Assembly: GCA_964557975.1 (NCBI GenBank)
Contig: CAZLCG010000006.1
Span: forward strand, 1 to 64,000
Direction: 5' to 3'
Length of the DNA: 64,000 nucleotides
DNA from: Fimenecus sp964557975
Lineage (GTDB): Bacteria; Bacillota; Clostridia; Oscillospirales; Acutalibacteraceae
Of this stretch, positions 8,272 through 16,496 are shown piece by piece. A model generated the notes under the pieces. The model made no database searches, had not been told where the DNA came from, and worked only from the letters and a program-made list of their open reading frames with translations. How positions within the stretch are numbered: position 1 is the first letter of the stretch; every line of letters begins with the position of its first letter. The position numbers and the translations under genes were made by a program.

Positions 8272-9573
8272 TTAGATATAGAGAATGAATTTATCCTGCT
8301 GCTTCTTAAATATCAACAGACCCAAAGCAAGGAAGATAAACGCATAAATAATGCAAATCAAATGTGTTGCAAGACTTGGCAGCGTGCCGTACATAACAAC
8401 GTCCCTGAAATAGGTAACATAGTAATACATCGGATTTAGCTGCATAATTTTCGCTATCGAATTGGGAAGTATGCTTGCAGGGTAGATGATAGGCGTAAGG
8501 TACATCCATGCTACGGTCCAAACGGTGTAGAGATGTCCTATATCCCTGAAAAATACGTTAACGGATGCGAGTATCAGGCTCAGCCCGAGACTGAAAATAA
8601 GCACGCATATCATCGGGAAGAAAAACATCAGAATTGTCAGATGAACGGGCATACGCTTAATAATTATAACTATAATGACCGCAAATGATGAGAAAAGCAT
8701 ATTTACAAAAGCGAACATACATTTTTCAAGCGGGAAAATATATTTGGGAATATAGACCTTTTTAATCAGCGACGAAGCGTAAATAACAGAGGTGAGCGAG
8801 TTTGTTGTAGCCTCCGTCATAAAATTGAAAAGAAGCGAACCCGTCAGATAGTATACGATAAAATACTCAATATCAAATCTGAACAGGTTTTGAAATACCG
8901 CATTGATAACAAGCGCCATTAAAAGCGGATTTAAGATGCTCCACAAAAAGCCCAGCGCACTGCGTCTGTACTTGACCTTTAAGTCCCTTGAAATCAGATT
9001 TGCCACAAGGTAGCGGTATTTTCCGAAAACGGTGATATATGCTTTATAAGAGCCTCGCAGCAATACGGCAAACGCAAGAACGCCTGCGATAAGCATCAGC
9101 CCGAAGCCCCAAATAAACACGCTTGGGAAGTCGAAAATTAAATTTGTAGGGTTAAAAACGACCGAGCTTATTTCGGGAACGTCGTTTACGGCAAATTCAA
9201 TCGAAATAAACGATATATTCTCATTTAAGGTAAGGTATAGGTCGTCGCCGAGCTTTTCGAGCGTTATTGTCTCAGCCTCAGCCGTGTCAAGAGCCTGTCG
9301 GCTTTCCGCCGAAGCTACGCTCGCCTCTGTCGGCAGGCTTCCCGTCTCGCCGCATATTTTAAGATGACTGACATATTCGCCCGAAAAGGGTATTATGATT
9401 TTGCAGGTACCGTCCCCGCTGACAAATTCAATTCCGTCGCTTTCGACCGACACGCTACTGCTGCCGGCGGACTTCGCATTGAGATTTTGCCTGCTCGGCA
9501 GCCAAACGCCCAGCGCGATACCGATAATAAGCGCCGATAAACATATTAAAGCAGTAATTTTATTTTTAGTCAT
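8272..9573 (-). CDS. ABC-2 type polysaccharide export permease with N-terminal extracytoplasmic extension
   Basis: Residues from about 190 to the end match the TagG/Wzm permease family (ISRDLKVKYRRSALGFLWSILNPL, six membrane segments). The first 175 residues are an extension not found in ordinary permeases of this family, which are about 260 residues long. It has a membrane segment at 7-26, a Ser-rich and beta-rich soluble stretch at 35-148, and a second membrane segment at about 150-173. By topology the soluble part should face outside. It could sense or guide the exported glycan, a role the partner ATPase cannot play because it lacks the usual glycan-binding domain. First gene of the operon, behind its own promoter. 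Confidence 0.88.
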   Translation of the reverse strand: MTKNKITALICLSALIIGIALGVWLPSRQNLNAKSAGSSSVSVESDGIEFVSGDGTCKIIIPFSGEYVSHLKICGETGSLPTEASVASAESRQALDTAEAETITLEKLGDDLYLTLNENISFISIEFAVNDVPEISSVVFNPTNLIFDFPSVFIWGFGLMLIAGVLAFAVLLRGSYKAYITVFGKYRYLVANLISRDLKVKYRRSALGFLWSILNPLLMALVINAVFQNLFRFDIEYFIVYYLTGSLLFNFMTEATTNSLTSVIYASSLIKKVYIPKYIFPLEKCMFAFVNMLFSSFAVIIVIIIKRMPVHLTILMFFFPMICVLIFSLGLSLILASVNVFFRDIGHLYTVWTVAWMYLTPIIYPASILPNSIAKIMQLNPMYYYVTYFRDVVMYGTLPSLATHLICIIYAFIFLALGLLIFKKQQDKFILYI

Positions 9574-9641
9574 AATAACCTCTTAACACAATAAATTTAC
9601 AGTCGCAAAGTATGATCAAATCGCATTAAAAGCCGAGTTCA

Positions 9642-9670
9642 AATATACCATAAAAGTCAGCTTGTGTCAA
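9642..9670 (-). promoter_or_regulatory. Promoter of the polysaccharide export operon
   Basis: Minus-strand TTGACA (9670-9665) and TATATT (9647-9642) are separated by 17 bp, about 70 bp upstream of the permease start. Confidence 0.75.
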
Positions 9671-9833
9671 CATCCGCGCACAGGTTAAGGCAAGAAGAGT
9701 GTTTTCAATCAAACCTTTTCCGCTCTCTCAAAGGGAACTGTCACAAAGTGACTGAGGGAATTAAAAGGAGTCGATTTTTTAAATCAAATTATATTTTTTA
9801 ACTGCGCATAGGCTGTATATGCGTAAAATTTTG
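9671..9833. repeat. Intergenic DNA with a degenerate dispersed repeat
   Basis: No gene is seen here. Positions 9719-9760 match, with several mismatches, the reverse complement of 38935-38978. The shared core is GCTCYCTC, then CTGTCAC-AAGTGAC, then GAGGGA, with internal dyad symmetry. The remainder is AT-rich. Confidence 0.5.
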
Positions 9834-9862
9834 TTGAAAACGCCTATTGCTTGGTATATAAT
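9834..9862 (+). promoter_or_regulatory. Promoter of the phosphodiesterase and transporter genes
   Basis: TTGAAA (9834-9839) and TATAAT (9857-9862) have 17-bp spacing, about 20 bp upstream of the ribosome site of the GDPD gene. Confidence 0.75.
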
Positions 9863-9884
9863 GGGCTTATAAACAATATAGGAA

Positions 9885-10697
9885 GTGATTACTATCGTCA
9901 TCCCGTTAATTGCAGCGCACAGGGGCAGCTCGGGGGGAAATATCCCATGCAACAGCGAAGCCGCGTTTAAAGCGGCGTTAAATCAAGGCGCGGATATAAT
10001 AGAGCTTGACGTATCTGTTTCGTCAGACAAAAAGCTTTTCGTTTTTCATCCGGGCAAGGAATTTGCATATTTGCGAAATCCCGTGTTTTTAGGGCTCGTG
10101 CCGTCTTATCAAATAAGAAAAAAACGGCTGCTGAATGCGGACAAGACCAAAACACAGGAAAAGATATTGTCTCTTGACGACGCTCTTGAGCTCCTTAAAG
10201 ATAAATGTATTGTGAATATCGACAAGTTTTGGACTGCCCCCAAGCAAATCGCCGCCTGCGTCGGAAGGCATAATATGCAGGATCAGGTTATAATCAAGAC
10301 CTCCGTAAATAAAAGGCGATTGGACGCCTGCGCCGAGATAGCGCCCGATTTGCCGTTTATGCCGATTTTAAAAAGCAGAGACGGTTTCGACGAGCTTTTT
10401 AAAAGCAAACGGCTGAATTTAATCGGCGCGGAGGTTTGCTTTACCGATGACAGCGCTGAAATTGCAAGCGATGAATTTATAGCTTACCTTCATAAAAACA
10501 ACCTCAAAATATGGGGTAATGCAATTGTATATGATTACAGGGATGTTTTATCGGGCGGTCATACCGACGATATTGCCGTAACCGAAGACGCTCATTACGG
10601 CTGGGGCTGGTTTGCCGAAAAGAATTTCGATATAGTCCAGACCGATTGGGTATTCCTAATGAAAAAGTATTTTGAATCGTTAAGCAAACAAATTTGA
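9885..10697 (+). CDS. Glycerophosphodiester phosphodiesterase family protein
   Basis: A protein of about 270 residues of the GDPD family, which hydrolyses glycerophosphodiesters to sn-glycerol-3-phosphate and an alcohol in a TIM barrel. Visible family landmarks are AAHRGSSGG near the N-terminus, NSEAAFKAAL, and IIELDVSVS. The usual second His-Asp pair appears as FHPG, so the Asp is replaced by Pro and activity on classical substrates is less certain. There is no signal peptide, so it is cytoplasmic. The start is uncertain: GTG at 9885 overlaps the AGGAAG ribosome site, and a nearby non-standard codon in the same frame may be used. The GPH transporter begins 16 bp downstream, so both are probably cotranscribed and may handle one imported substrate. 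Confidence 0.85.
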   Translation: MITIVIPLIAAHRGSSGGNIPCNSEAAFKAALNQGADIIELDVSVSSDKKLFVFHPGKEFAYLRNPVFLGLVPSYQIRKKRLLNADKTKTQEKILSLDDALELLKDKCIVNIDKFWTAPKQIAACVGRHNMQDQVIIKTSVNKRRLDACAEIAPDLPFMPILKSRDGFDELFKSKRLNLIGAEVCFTDDSAEIASDEFIAYLHKNNLKIWGNAIVYDYRDVLSGGHTDDIAVTEDAHYGWGWFAEKNFDIVQTDWVFLMKKYFESLSKQI

Positions 10698-10713
10698 TAT
10701 CAGAGGTAAGGTT

Positions 10714-12984
10714 ATGGATAAAATAAAAAATATGCTTTCTTCGGTAAAGCGCTATTGGAACACTCCGCCCGAGGGCAGATACATAAATTATAAGGAAATA
10801 CTTTCTCTTTCGGTCGGGGGCTTCGGCGTAAAGCTCGTGTACTGGTGCGTTAATCAGATGGTAATTTCCGTCGGCAATACGCTTATAGGCAACACCATAG
10901 GAATAGAGCCGTCGGCGCTTTATATTCTCTACTTGCTCAGCATAGCTTCTTCTGTACCGCTTACCGCGATACGCGCGAGGATGATCGACAATTCGCGCAG
11001 TATGAAGGGCAAGTACCGTCCGTACATTCTTTCAATGGGCATTCCCACGGCGATACTCGGTATAGGCTTTGTGTTAATGCCGTACGACAGTATGAGCCTT
11101 TTTTGGAAATGCTTTACCGTTCTGATGTACAATATAGGCTTCCAGTTCTTTTATAATTTCTACTATGACGCATATCAAAGCATTATCAATGTTCTTTCGC
11201 CGAATACAATAGAGCGCTCGGATGTTCAGTCTGTTCGCTCGGTTGTTGAAAATCTTTCTCCGTCGGTAGCGGGTGTTTTTATGCCGCTTATCGCTAAGGC
11301 GATAACAGGCGAAAACACTCTTTATGATATAAGGGTTTTCAGGGTGCTGTTTCCCGTAATGCTTATTGTGGGCGTGTCTGTGTCGATTCTCATATATGTT
11401 AATAACGAAGAAAAAATTGTACAGGCAAAAACTCACATTATTCGGGTAAAATTTTCGGACGCGTTGAGATCCGTTGCTCAAAACAAGTATTTCTGGGTTA
11501 TATCGCTTGCGGGCTGGCTCGGCTTTCTTGAAACGTCTATGAATTCAATTCTCGGTTGGATGTATAACTATCAGCAGGTCTGCTCGCCGGGGCAGTATTC
11601 CGTTATTGTCGCGATAACGGGCAACGCGTCGTTGTGGTCAATGCTTTTCGCCCCGTTTTTTATAAGAAGATTCGGGAAAAGGAACGTACTCGTCGTATCG
11701 AATTTGCTTAATGTTTTATTCATTATTTTAATGCTTCCCGTTGTAAAACAAACGGGAAGGTCGGGTTTTGTATGGCTTTTTGTATTTATAATATTTGCCA
11801 ATCAGTTTTTTACAAGCGTCAGCAACCTTCTCATTGTCGGCATAAACGCGGATATTCGCGATTATCAGCAATATATCACCGGCGAGAGAATTGACGGGAT
11901 GTTTGCAACCGTGGCGCTGATCGGCACAGTAATCACGCTTGCTACAAGCTCTGTTTTGCCCGCGATTTATGAAAAAGCAGGCTTGAATAAAGCCGTGGCA
12001 TTATCGCTCGGATATGACGGCAGCAATGTTTACGATGTGCTGTATAATCAGGAATACTTCATTCATATCAGCAGCGTGCTTATAATCGCCTCGGTGGCGG
12101 GAGCTTTACTTAATGCAATTCCGTTTTTCTTTTACGATTTAACCGAAACAAAGCAAAAGGCCATGGTAAGCGTTCTTAAAATAAGAGCAATGTTTGAAGA
12201 TTACGGCAATAATATTGTCGACGGCAATAAGCTTAAAGAGGTTGTTGAAATAATAAAGGAAGCCGAAGAATTTGAAGGGAAAGAGCCCCGAAGCATAAGC
12301 GGCGCCGATTTTAACGGACTGAAAAGAAAAGAAGCGAAGGCTCTCAGAAAAAAGATTGCCCAAGATAACGAAAAGCTTGAAATTTCAAAAATCGTTACCG
12401 AGGAGCTGAGACGGTTTGAAAGTAAAACGGGGCTTGCGGAAGTAAACTATGCCGAAAAAATTTACGGCGCGGGGCTCAACGGCTTCCTTGACATTGATCT
12501 GCCTTCAAAAAAAGAGATAAGAGAGCTTCCGAAAAGCAGTCAGCTTGAAATAAATTATCGCAGGAATATGTTAATGCAAGCAAGCAAAATGAAAACGGCA
12601 AGAAAAACTTATAAAAAGCATTTTCCGAACGGTATCGAGGAATTTGACAGTTCGGTTTTAGAGGAGCTTTTCAAGTCGGAGGATGAGCTTGAAAACAAAC
12701 GCCGCTCCATCCTCGGGGAGCTGAAGCAGGCTAAGGAAAATAAAGACAAAGAAAAAGCGTCCCTTTTGAAGAACGACCTAAAGGGACTTAACGCCCGAAA
12801 GAAAGAAATTGAAAGCTCGATAAAATCCGAAACAGATAAAAATACAGTTTATTATCGTGTTGCTCAGCCGTACCTTGACGCAAAGAGAACGCTTATTCAA
12901 AAAGAAAATTACAGCCGTTTGGACGAATTGTTTGAGCTTTATGATAAAGCGTCCGAAAAGAACGCAAGCTGTGTTCGGCAGTAA
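10714..12984 (+). CDS. GPH-family (MFS) transporter with long charged C-terminal tail
   Basis: A 756-residue protein. Residues 1 to about 480 contain roughly twelve membrane segments and resemble glycoside-pentoside-hexuronide cation symporters of the major facilitator superfamily (MSLFWKCFTVLMYNIGFQFFYNFYYDA and DIRDYQQYITGERIDGMF are typical of the loops). Family members are normally 450-500 residues. The extra 275 residues here are highly charged, helical and coiled-coil-like (many Glu, Lys, Arg), with no EIIA-like domain. The tail should be cytoplasmic and may regulate transport or bind a partner. The gene follows the GDPD gene after 16 bp and ends at a bidirectional terminator. The substrate is unknown; a sugar or glycoside is likely. 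Confidence 0.85.
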   Translation: MDKIKNMLSSVKRYWNTPPEGRYINYKEILSLSVGGFGVKLVYWCVNQMVISVGNTLIGNTIGIEPSALYILYLLSIASSVPLTAIRARMIDNSRSMKGKYRPYILSMGIPTAILGIGFVLMPYDSMSLFWKCFTVLMYNIGFQFFYNFYYDAYQSIINVLSPNTIERSDVQSVRSVVENLSPSVAGVFMPLIAKAITGENTLYDIRVFRVLFPVMLIVGVSVSILIYVNNEEKIVQAKTHIIRVKFSDALRSVAQNKYFWVISLAGWLGFLETSMNSILGWMYNYQQVCSPGQYSVIVAITGNASLWSMLFAPFFIRRFGKRNVLVVSNLLNVLFIILMLPVVKQTGRSGFVWLFVFIIFANQFFTSVSNLLIVGINADIRDYQQYITGERIDGMFATVALIGTVITLATSSVLPAIYEKAGLNKAVALSLGYDGSNVYDVLYNQEYFIHISSVLIIASVAGALLNAIPFFFYDLTETKQKAMVSVLKIRAMFEDYGNNIVDGNKLKEVVEIIKEAEEFEGKEPRSISGADFNGLKRKEAKALRKKIAQDNEKLEISKIVTEELRRFESKTGLAEVNYAEKIYGAGLNGFLDIDLPSKKEIRELPKSSQLEINYRRNMLMQASKMKTARKTYKKHFPNGIEEFDSSVLEELFKSEDELENKRRSILGELKQAKENKDKEKASLLKNDLKGLNARKKEIESSIKSETDKNTVYYRVAQPYLDAKRTLIQKENYSRLDELFELYDKASEKNASCVRQ

Positions 12985-13143
12985 CTTCGGGCAATTGCCG
13001 ATTTTTAAGCCGCTTCTCTTATTTTGTCGCACGGTTTCGGCGCATAAGACGAGAGAAGCCCGACACAATATGCCTTACCGTCTGCGTCAATATCTGCGCG
13101 GTATACATAGGTAAATTTCCGCTTAAAATTTACCGATAATAAA

Positions 13144-13178
13144 TGCGGATGCGTCTTTCGGCGCATCCGCACTTTTTT
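13144..13178. terminator. Bidirectional terminator between the transporter and proS
   Basis: The stem TGCGGATGCG/CGCATCCGCA (13144-13153 with 13162-13171) is followed on the plus strand by six T, and on the minus strand by TTTATTAT. It serves the converging GPH transporter and proS. Confidence 0.85.
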
Positions 13179-14613
13179 AATATGCTTTACCCCAATAGAG
13201 CATATGCTTCGCGCTCTTGCCGCAGCAAACGCATTTGTCGGAAATTTCTTCCTGCTCGAACGGGATACACCGCGAGGTAACGCCCGCGTATTCCTTGAGC
13301 CTGTCCTCACATTCCCTGTCGCCGCACCACATAGCCTTGATAAAGCCCGGTTTACTGTCGGCAATTTCCTTTAACTCGTCAAGCGTTTTTGCAGTGTAGG
13401 TCATATCGCTTCGCCTTTCAAGCGCGTTTTCGTAAAGGCTGTCGTGAACCGACTGCAAAAGCTCGGGGACCTTCGTTTCAATCTCATCAAGCGATACAAA
13501 GTATTTTTCCCTGCTGTCGCGGCGGACAAGTACGCACTGATTCTTTTCTATATCCTTAGGCCCGATTTCAAGCCTTAACGGAACGCCCTTCATCTCGTAT
13601 TCGGCAAATTTCCAGCCGGGTGAGTTATCCGAAACGTCGCTCTTAACGCGGCATACCCTTGAGAGCCTTTCGGTAATCTCCCGAGCCTTTTCGAGAACGC
13701 CCGCCTTATGCTGTGCAATCGGCAGAACAATCACCTGAACGGGCGCGATTTTCGGCGGAAGAACCAAGCCGTTATCATCGCCGTGCGTCATAATAACCGC
13801 GCCTATAAGCCTTGTGGTAGTTCCCCACGAGGTCTGGAACGGATATTTCAAGGTGTTATCCTTATCTGTATACTGAATGTCAAACGCTTTTGCGAAGCCG
13901 TCGCCGAAATAGTGGGACGTGCCGCTCTGGAGCGCCTTGCCGTCATGCATAAGCGCCTCTATGGTATAGGTGTCCTCAGCGCCCGCAAATCTTTCCTTTT
14001 CGGTTTTAACGCCCTTGATTACGGGTATTGCAAGCACTTCCTCACAGAAATCCGCATAGACATTGAGCATACGTATTGTTTCTTCTTTAGCTTCCTCGGC
14101 GGTCGCATGGATCGTATGCCCTTCCTGCCAAAGAAATTCTCTTGAACGCAAAAACGGTCTTGTGGTCTTTTCCCAGCGGACTACCGACACCCACTGGTTA
14201 TAAAGCTTCGGCAAATCGCGGTAAGAGTGAACGATCGCCTTGTAATGCTCGCAGAAGAGCGTCTCGGAGGTCGGGCGCACGCAGAGTCTTTCTTCAAGCT
14301 TTTCGTTGCCGCCGTATGTAACCCACGCTACCTCGGGCGCGAACCCTTCAACGTGATCCTTTTCCTTATTAAGCAGGCTTTCGGGAATAAACATAGGCAT
14401 ACATACGTTTTCATGACCGAGAGCCTTAAAGCGTTCGTCCATATTCTTCTGTATATTTTCCCATATGGCGTACCCGTAAGGTCTTATGACCATACATCCC
14501 TTAACGCTTGTGTACTCAATAAGCTCCGCTTTTCTGCACACATCCGTGTACCATTTGGCGAAATCCTCGTCCATCGACGTAATTTCGTCAACCATTTTTT
14601 TCTGTTCTGCCAT
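13177..14613 (-). CDS. proS: Proline--tRNA ligase, eukaryote/archaeal-like type
   Basis: A 478-residue class II aminoacyl-tRNA synthetase that charges tRNA-Pro. It belongs to the short, eukaryote-like (type 3) ProRS group rather than the longer bacterial form with an editing insertion. Diagnostic stretches are IRPYGYAIWENIQ, the class II motif LCVRPTSE, FLWQEGHT and WGTTTRLIGA, plus a cysteine-containing C-terminal domain (CVCCGKSAK, ending WGKAY). ATG at 14613 is chosen because AAAGGTG lies 7 nt upstream; a TTG two codons earlier is too close. It lies 18 bp after the acyl carrier protein gene and probably shares its transcript. Confidence 0.96.
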   Translation of the reverse strand: MAEQKKMVDEITSMDEDFAKWYTDVCRKAELIEYTSVKGCMVIRPYGYAIWENIQKNMDERFKALGHENVCMPMFIPESLLNKEKDHVEGFAPEVAWVTYGGNEKLEERLCVRPTSETLFCEHYKAIVHSYRDLPKLYNQWVSVVRWEKTTRPFLRSREFLWQEGHTIHATAEEAKEETIRMLNVYADFCEEVLAIPVIKGVKTEKERFAGAEDTYTIEALMHDGKALQSGTSHYFGDGFAKAFDIQYTDKDNTLKYPFQTSWGTTTRLIGAVIMTHGDDNGLVLPPKIAPVQVIVLPIAQHKAGVLEKAREITERLSRVCRVKSDVSDNSPGWKFAEYEMKGVPLRLEIGPKDIEKNQCVLVRRDSREKYFVSLDEIETKVPELLQSVHDSLYENALERRSDMTYTAKTLDELKEIADSKPGFIKAMWCGDRECEDRLKEYAGVTSRCIPFEQEEISDKCVCCGKSAKHMLYWGKAY

Positions 14614-14631
14614 TCTCAAACACCTTTATTT

Positions 14632-14853
14632 TCAGTTTTCTTCTATATATTTAACAATATCGTCGACCGTTTTAATTCCTTCTATAACGTCATCGGGAAT
14701 CTCAACCTTAAATTCGTCCTCAAAGCTCATAACAAGGTCGATAAGGTCAAGACTGTCCGCATCAAGGTCGTATACAGTCGTTTCACGGGTAACCTCAGAC
14801 TCCTCGATTTCAAACTGATCGCAGATAATTTCTCTGACTTTCTCAAATACCAT
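14632..14853 (-). CDS. acpP: Acyl carrier protein
   Basis: A 73-residue acidic four-helix carrier. The 4'-phosphopantetheine attachment site is Ser34 in DADSLD, with the expected helix II sequence LIDLVMSFEDEF behind it. It carries acyl intermediates, normally for fatty acid synthesis in the cytoplasm. It is not next to fab genes here but between a phosphohexomutase and proS, so it could be a second, specialised carrier rather than the fatty-acid one. An AAAGGAG ribosome site and its own promoter (14899-14926) precede it. Confidence 0.92.
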   Translation of the reverse strand: MVFEKVREIICDQFEIEESEVTRETTVYDLDADSLDLIDLVMSFEDEFKVEIPDDVIEGIKTVDDIVKYIEEN

Positions 14854-14898
14854 AAGTGGCTCTCCTTTTAATAAATTTTCCGCCGGTTGTATAAATAC

Positions 14899-14926
14899 AT
14901 TTTAAGAATAATTTGCGCTTTGTCAA
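14899..14926 (-). promoter_or_regulatory. Promoter of the acpP-proS pair
   Basis: Minus-strand TTGACA (14926-14921) and TAAAAT (14904-14899) have 16-bp spacing, about 45 bp before the acpP start. Confidence 0.6.
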
Positions 14927-14981
14927 TAGTTTATTTTTCTTGTCCGTCCGATATTCCGTCTCTGCGCCTTTAATTCTGCCG

Positions 14982-16496
14982 TCAAAAATCGGAAAATGGC
15001 GATAAATCAAGCCCATCGTAAAATTTAAGCTCCTCTGAGAGCATACGGGCGATTTTTTTAACGCCGCCCGCAAGCTCGCTTTCGATATTTATCGGCATAA
15101 CGGGGTCGTGAACGCTCATCCTCATAATGAAAAAGCCGTCGGTTTCTTCATCCCTAATAATTATTTTAACACCCTCACAGCTGTCGGGAGCGACAGTCCA
15201 ATTCTCTTTGAGTATAGCTCCCTTTTCAATTTTGCTCATAACATTTTCGCCGTAGGCTTTAAAATCTTCCGCCGAAATTTTAAGCCTTATTTCCGCCTCC
15301 TCGGCGGGCTCTTTAAGGTTTTCTATAAGGCTGTCAAGAGTCCTGCCCCGCTTTTTAAGCTCGGCGGCTTTAATAATGATTTTCGTAACCAAATACGCTC
15401 CGTCGTCGAGGAAATAATTCTCGCTGAAGGCCGCATGTCCCGAGGTTTCGATTGCAAGCGGAGAGTTTTCGCCCTCTGAGCAGAGCCTTATGCTCTCGTC
15501 AATGACGTTTTTGTAGCCTCGTTTAAATCTTCTGTGCTTACCGCCGAGTTCGTTTTCTATAAACTCCGTAAGCCCTGCGGAGGTCACCGAATCCGTAACC
15601 ACCGTACCGCCCGGATTGTTTTCAAGAGCGATTGCCGCCGCCAGAGCTACAAGTCTGTTGCGGTTAATTTCCTTGCCGTCGGAGCTTACGCACGCTCCCC
15701 TGTCGACGTCCGTATCGAAAATAACGCCCAAATCCGCGCCCGAAATGAGAACCGCGTCCCTGACAGACTGCATAGCCTCCTCGTTTTCGGGGTTCGGAAC
15801 GTGATTGGGGAACATTCCGTCGGGTTCAAGAAAACGGCTTCCCTCGGTGTCCGCGCCGAGCGGCTCTAAAACCCTGTCGGCATAAAATCCGCCCGCGCCG
15901 TTGCCCGCGTCAACTACAATTTTAAGCCCGTCAAGCGGTTTATCGTAATCCGTTTCGGAATTAACGCCCCGCTTAATCATACCTTTAAGATGCTCGCAGT
16001 AGACCGACATAAAATCAATTTTCTGCGCCTGCCTTGAGGTATCGTACTGTATAGCCTCGTTTTCTTCGGCAACCTCAAGTATTTTCTCTATTTCCGCGCC
16101 CGAAAGACCTCCGCCCTCGGTAAAGAATTTAAGCCCGTTTCTGTCCCACGGGTGATGGCTTGCCGTAATCTGAACGGCGCCGTCGCAGTCTGCAAGCTTT
16201 GTGGTCATAAACATTGCGGGGGTTGAACAAAGCCCGCAGTCCTTACCGCTTACGCCCATTGAAAGAAGTATGCCTATAACGGCGGCTTTTATTCTTTCTG
16301 CGGTAATTCTCGAATCATGCCCGACGGCAACGGTTAATTCATCCTTATCCTTTCCCGTCTTTGCGGAAAGAAACATAATGAAAGCGGCGGCTGTTCTTCT
16401 GACCGCTTCATCGGTTAAATCTATCTCGTCGGGCGCGGACGGGTTAACAGCGATACCCCTTACGTCCGTTCCGCTTTTCAAATGCCTTAGCTTCAT
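14982..16496 (-). CDS. Phosphoglucomutase/phosphomannomutase family enzyme
   Basis: A 504-residue alpha-D-phosphohexomutase that moves phosphate between the 1 and 6 positions of a hexose. The catalytic serine lies in TASHHPWDRNG near residue 110; most relatives have TASHNP, so Asn is replaced by His. The metal loop is DTDVDR near 263 and the sugar-binding loop is SGHAA. Its ATG overlaps the stop of the PLP enzyme by 4 nt. Galactokinase in the same operon produces galactose-1-phosphate, so a role in hexose-phosphate metabolism or glycan precursors is plausible. Substrate preference (Glc, Man or GlcN) cannot be decided. Confidence 0.92.
   Translation of the reverse strand: MKLRHLKSGTDVRGIAVNPSAPDEIDLTDEAVRRTAAAFIMFLSAKTGKDKDELTVAVGHDSRITAERIKAAVIGILLSMGVSGKDCGLCSTPAMFMTTKLADCDGAVQITASHHPWDRNGLKFFTEGGGLSGAEIEKILEVAEENEAIQYDTSRQAQKIDFMSVYCEHLKGMIKRGVNSETDYDKPLDGLKIVVDAGNGAGGFYADRVLEPLGADTEGSRFLEPDGMFPNHVPNPENEEAMQSVRDAVLISGADLGVIFDTDVDRGACVSSDGKEINRNRLVALAAAIALENNPGGTVVTDSVTSAGLTEFIENELGGKHRRFKRGYKNVIDESIRLCSEGENSPLAIETSGHAAFSENYFLDDGAYLVTKIIIKAAELKKRGRTLDSLIENLKEPAEEAEIRLKISAEDFKAYGENVMSKIEKGAILKENWTVAPDSCEGVKIIIRDEETDGFFIMRMSVHDPVMPINIESELAGGVKKIARMLSEELKFYDGLDLSPFSDF

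Noticed and set aside
13005..13140. Possible small protein on the minus strand past the proS terminator (reads like DADGKAYCVGLLSSYAPKPC)
   Set aside because: It looks protein-like but has no start codon with a ribosome site after the terminator; perhaps a remnant.
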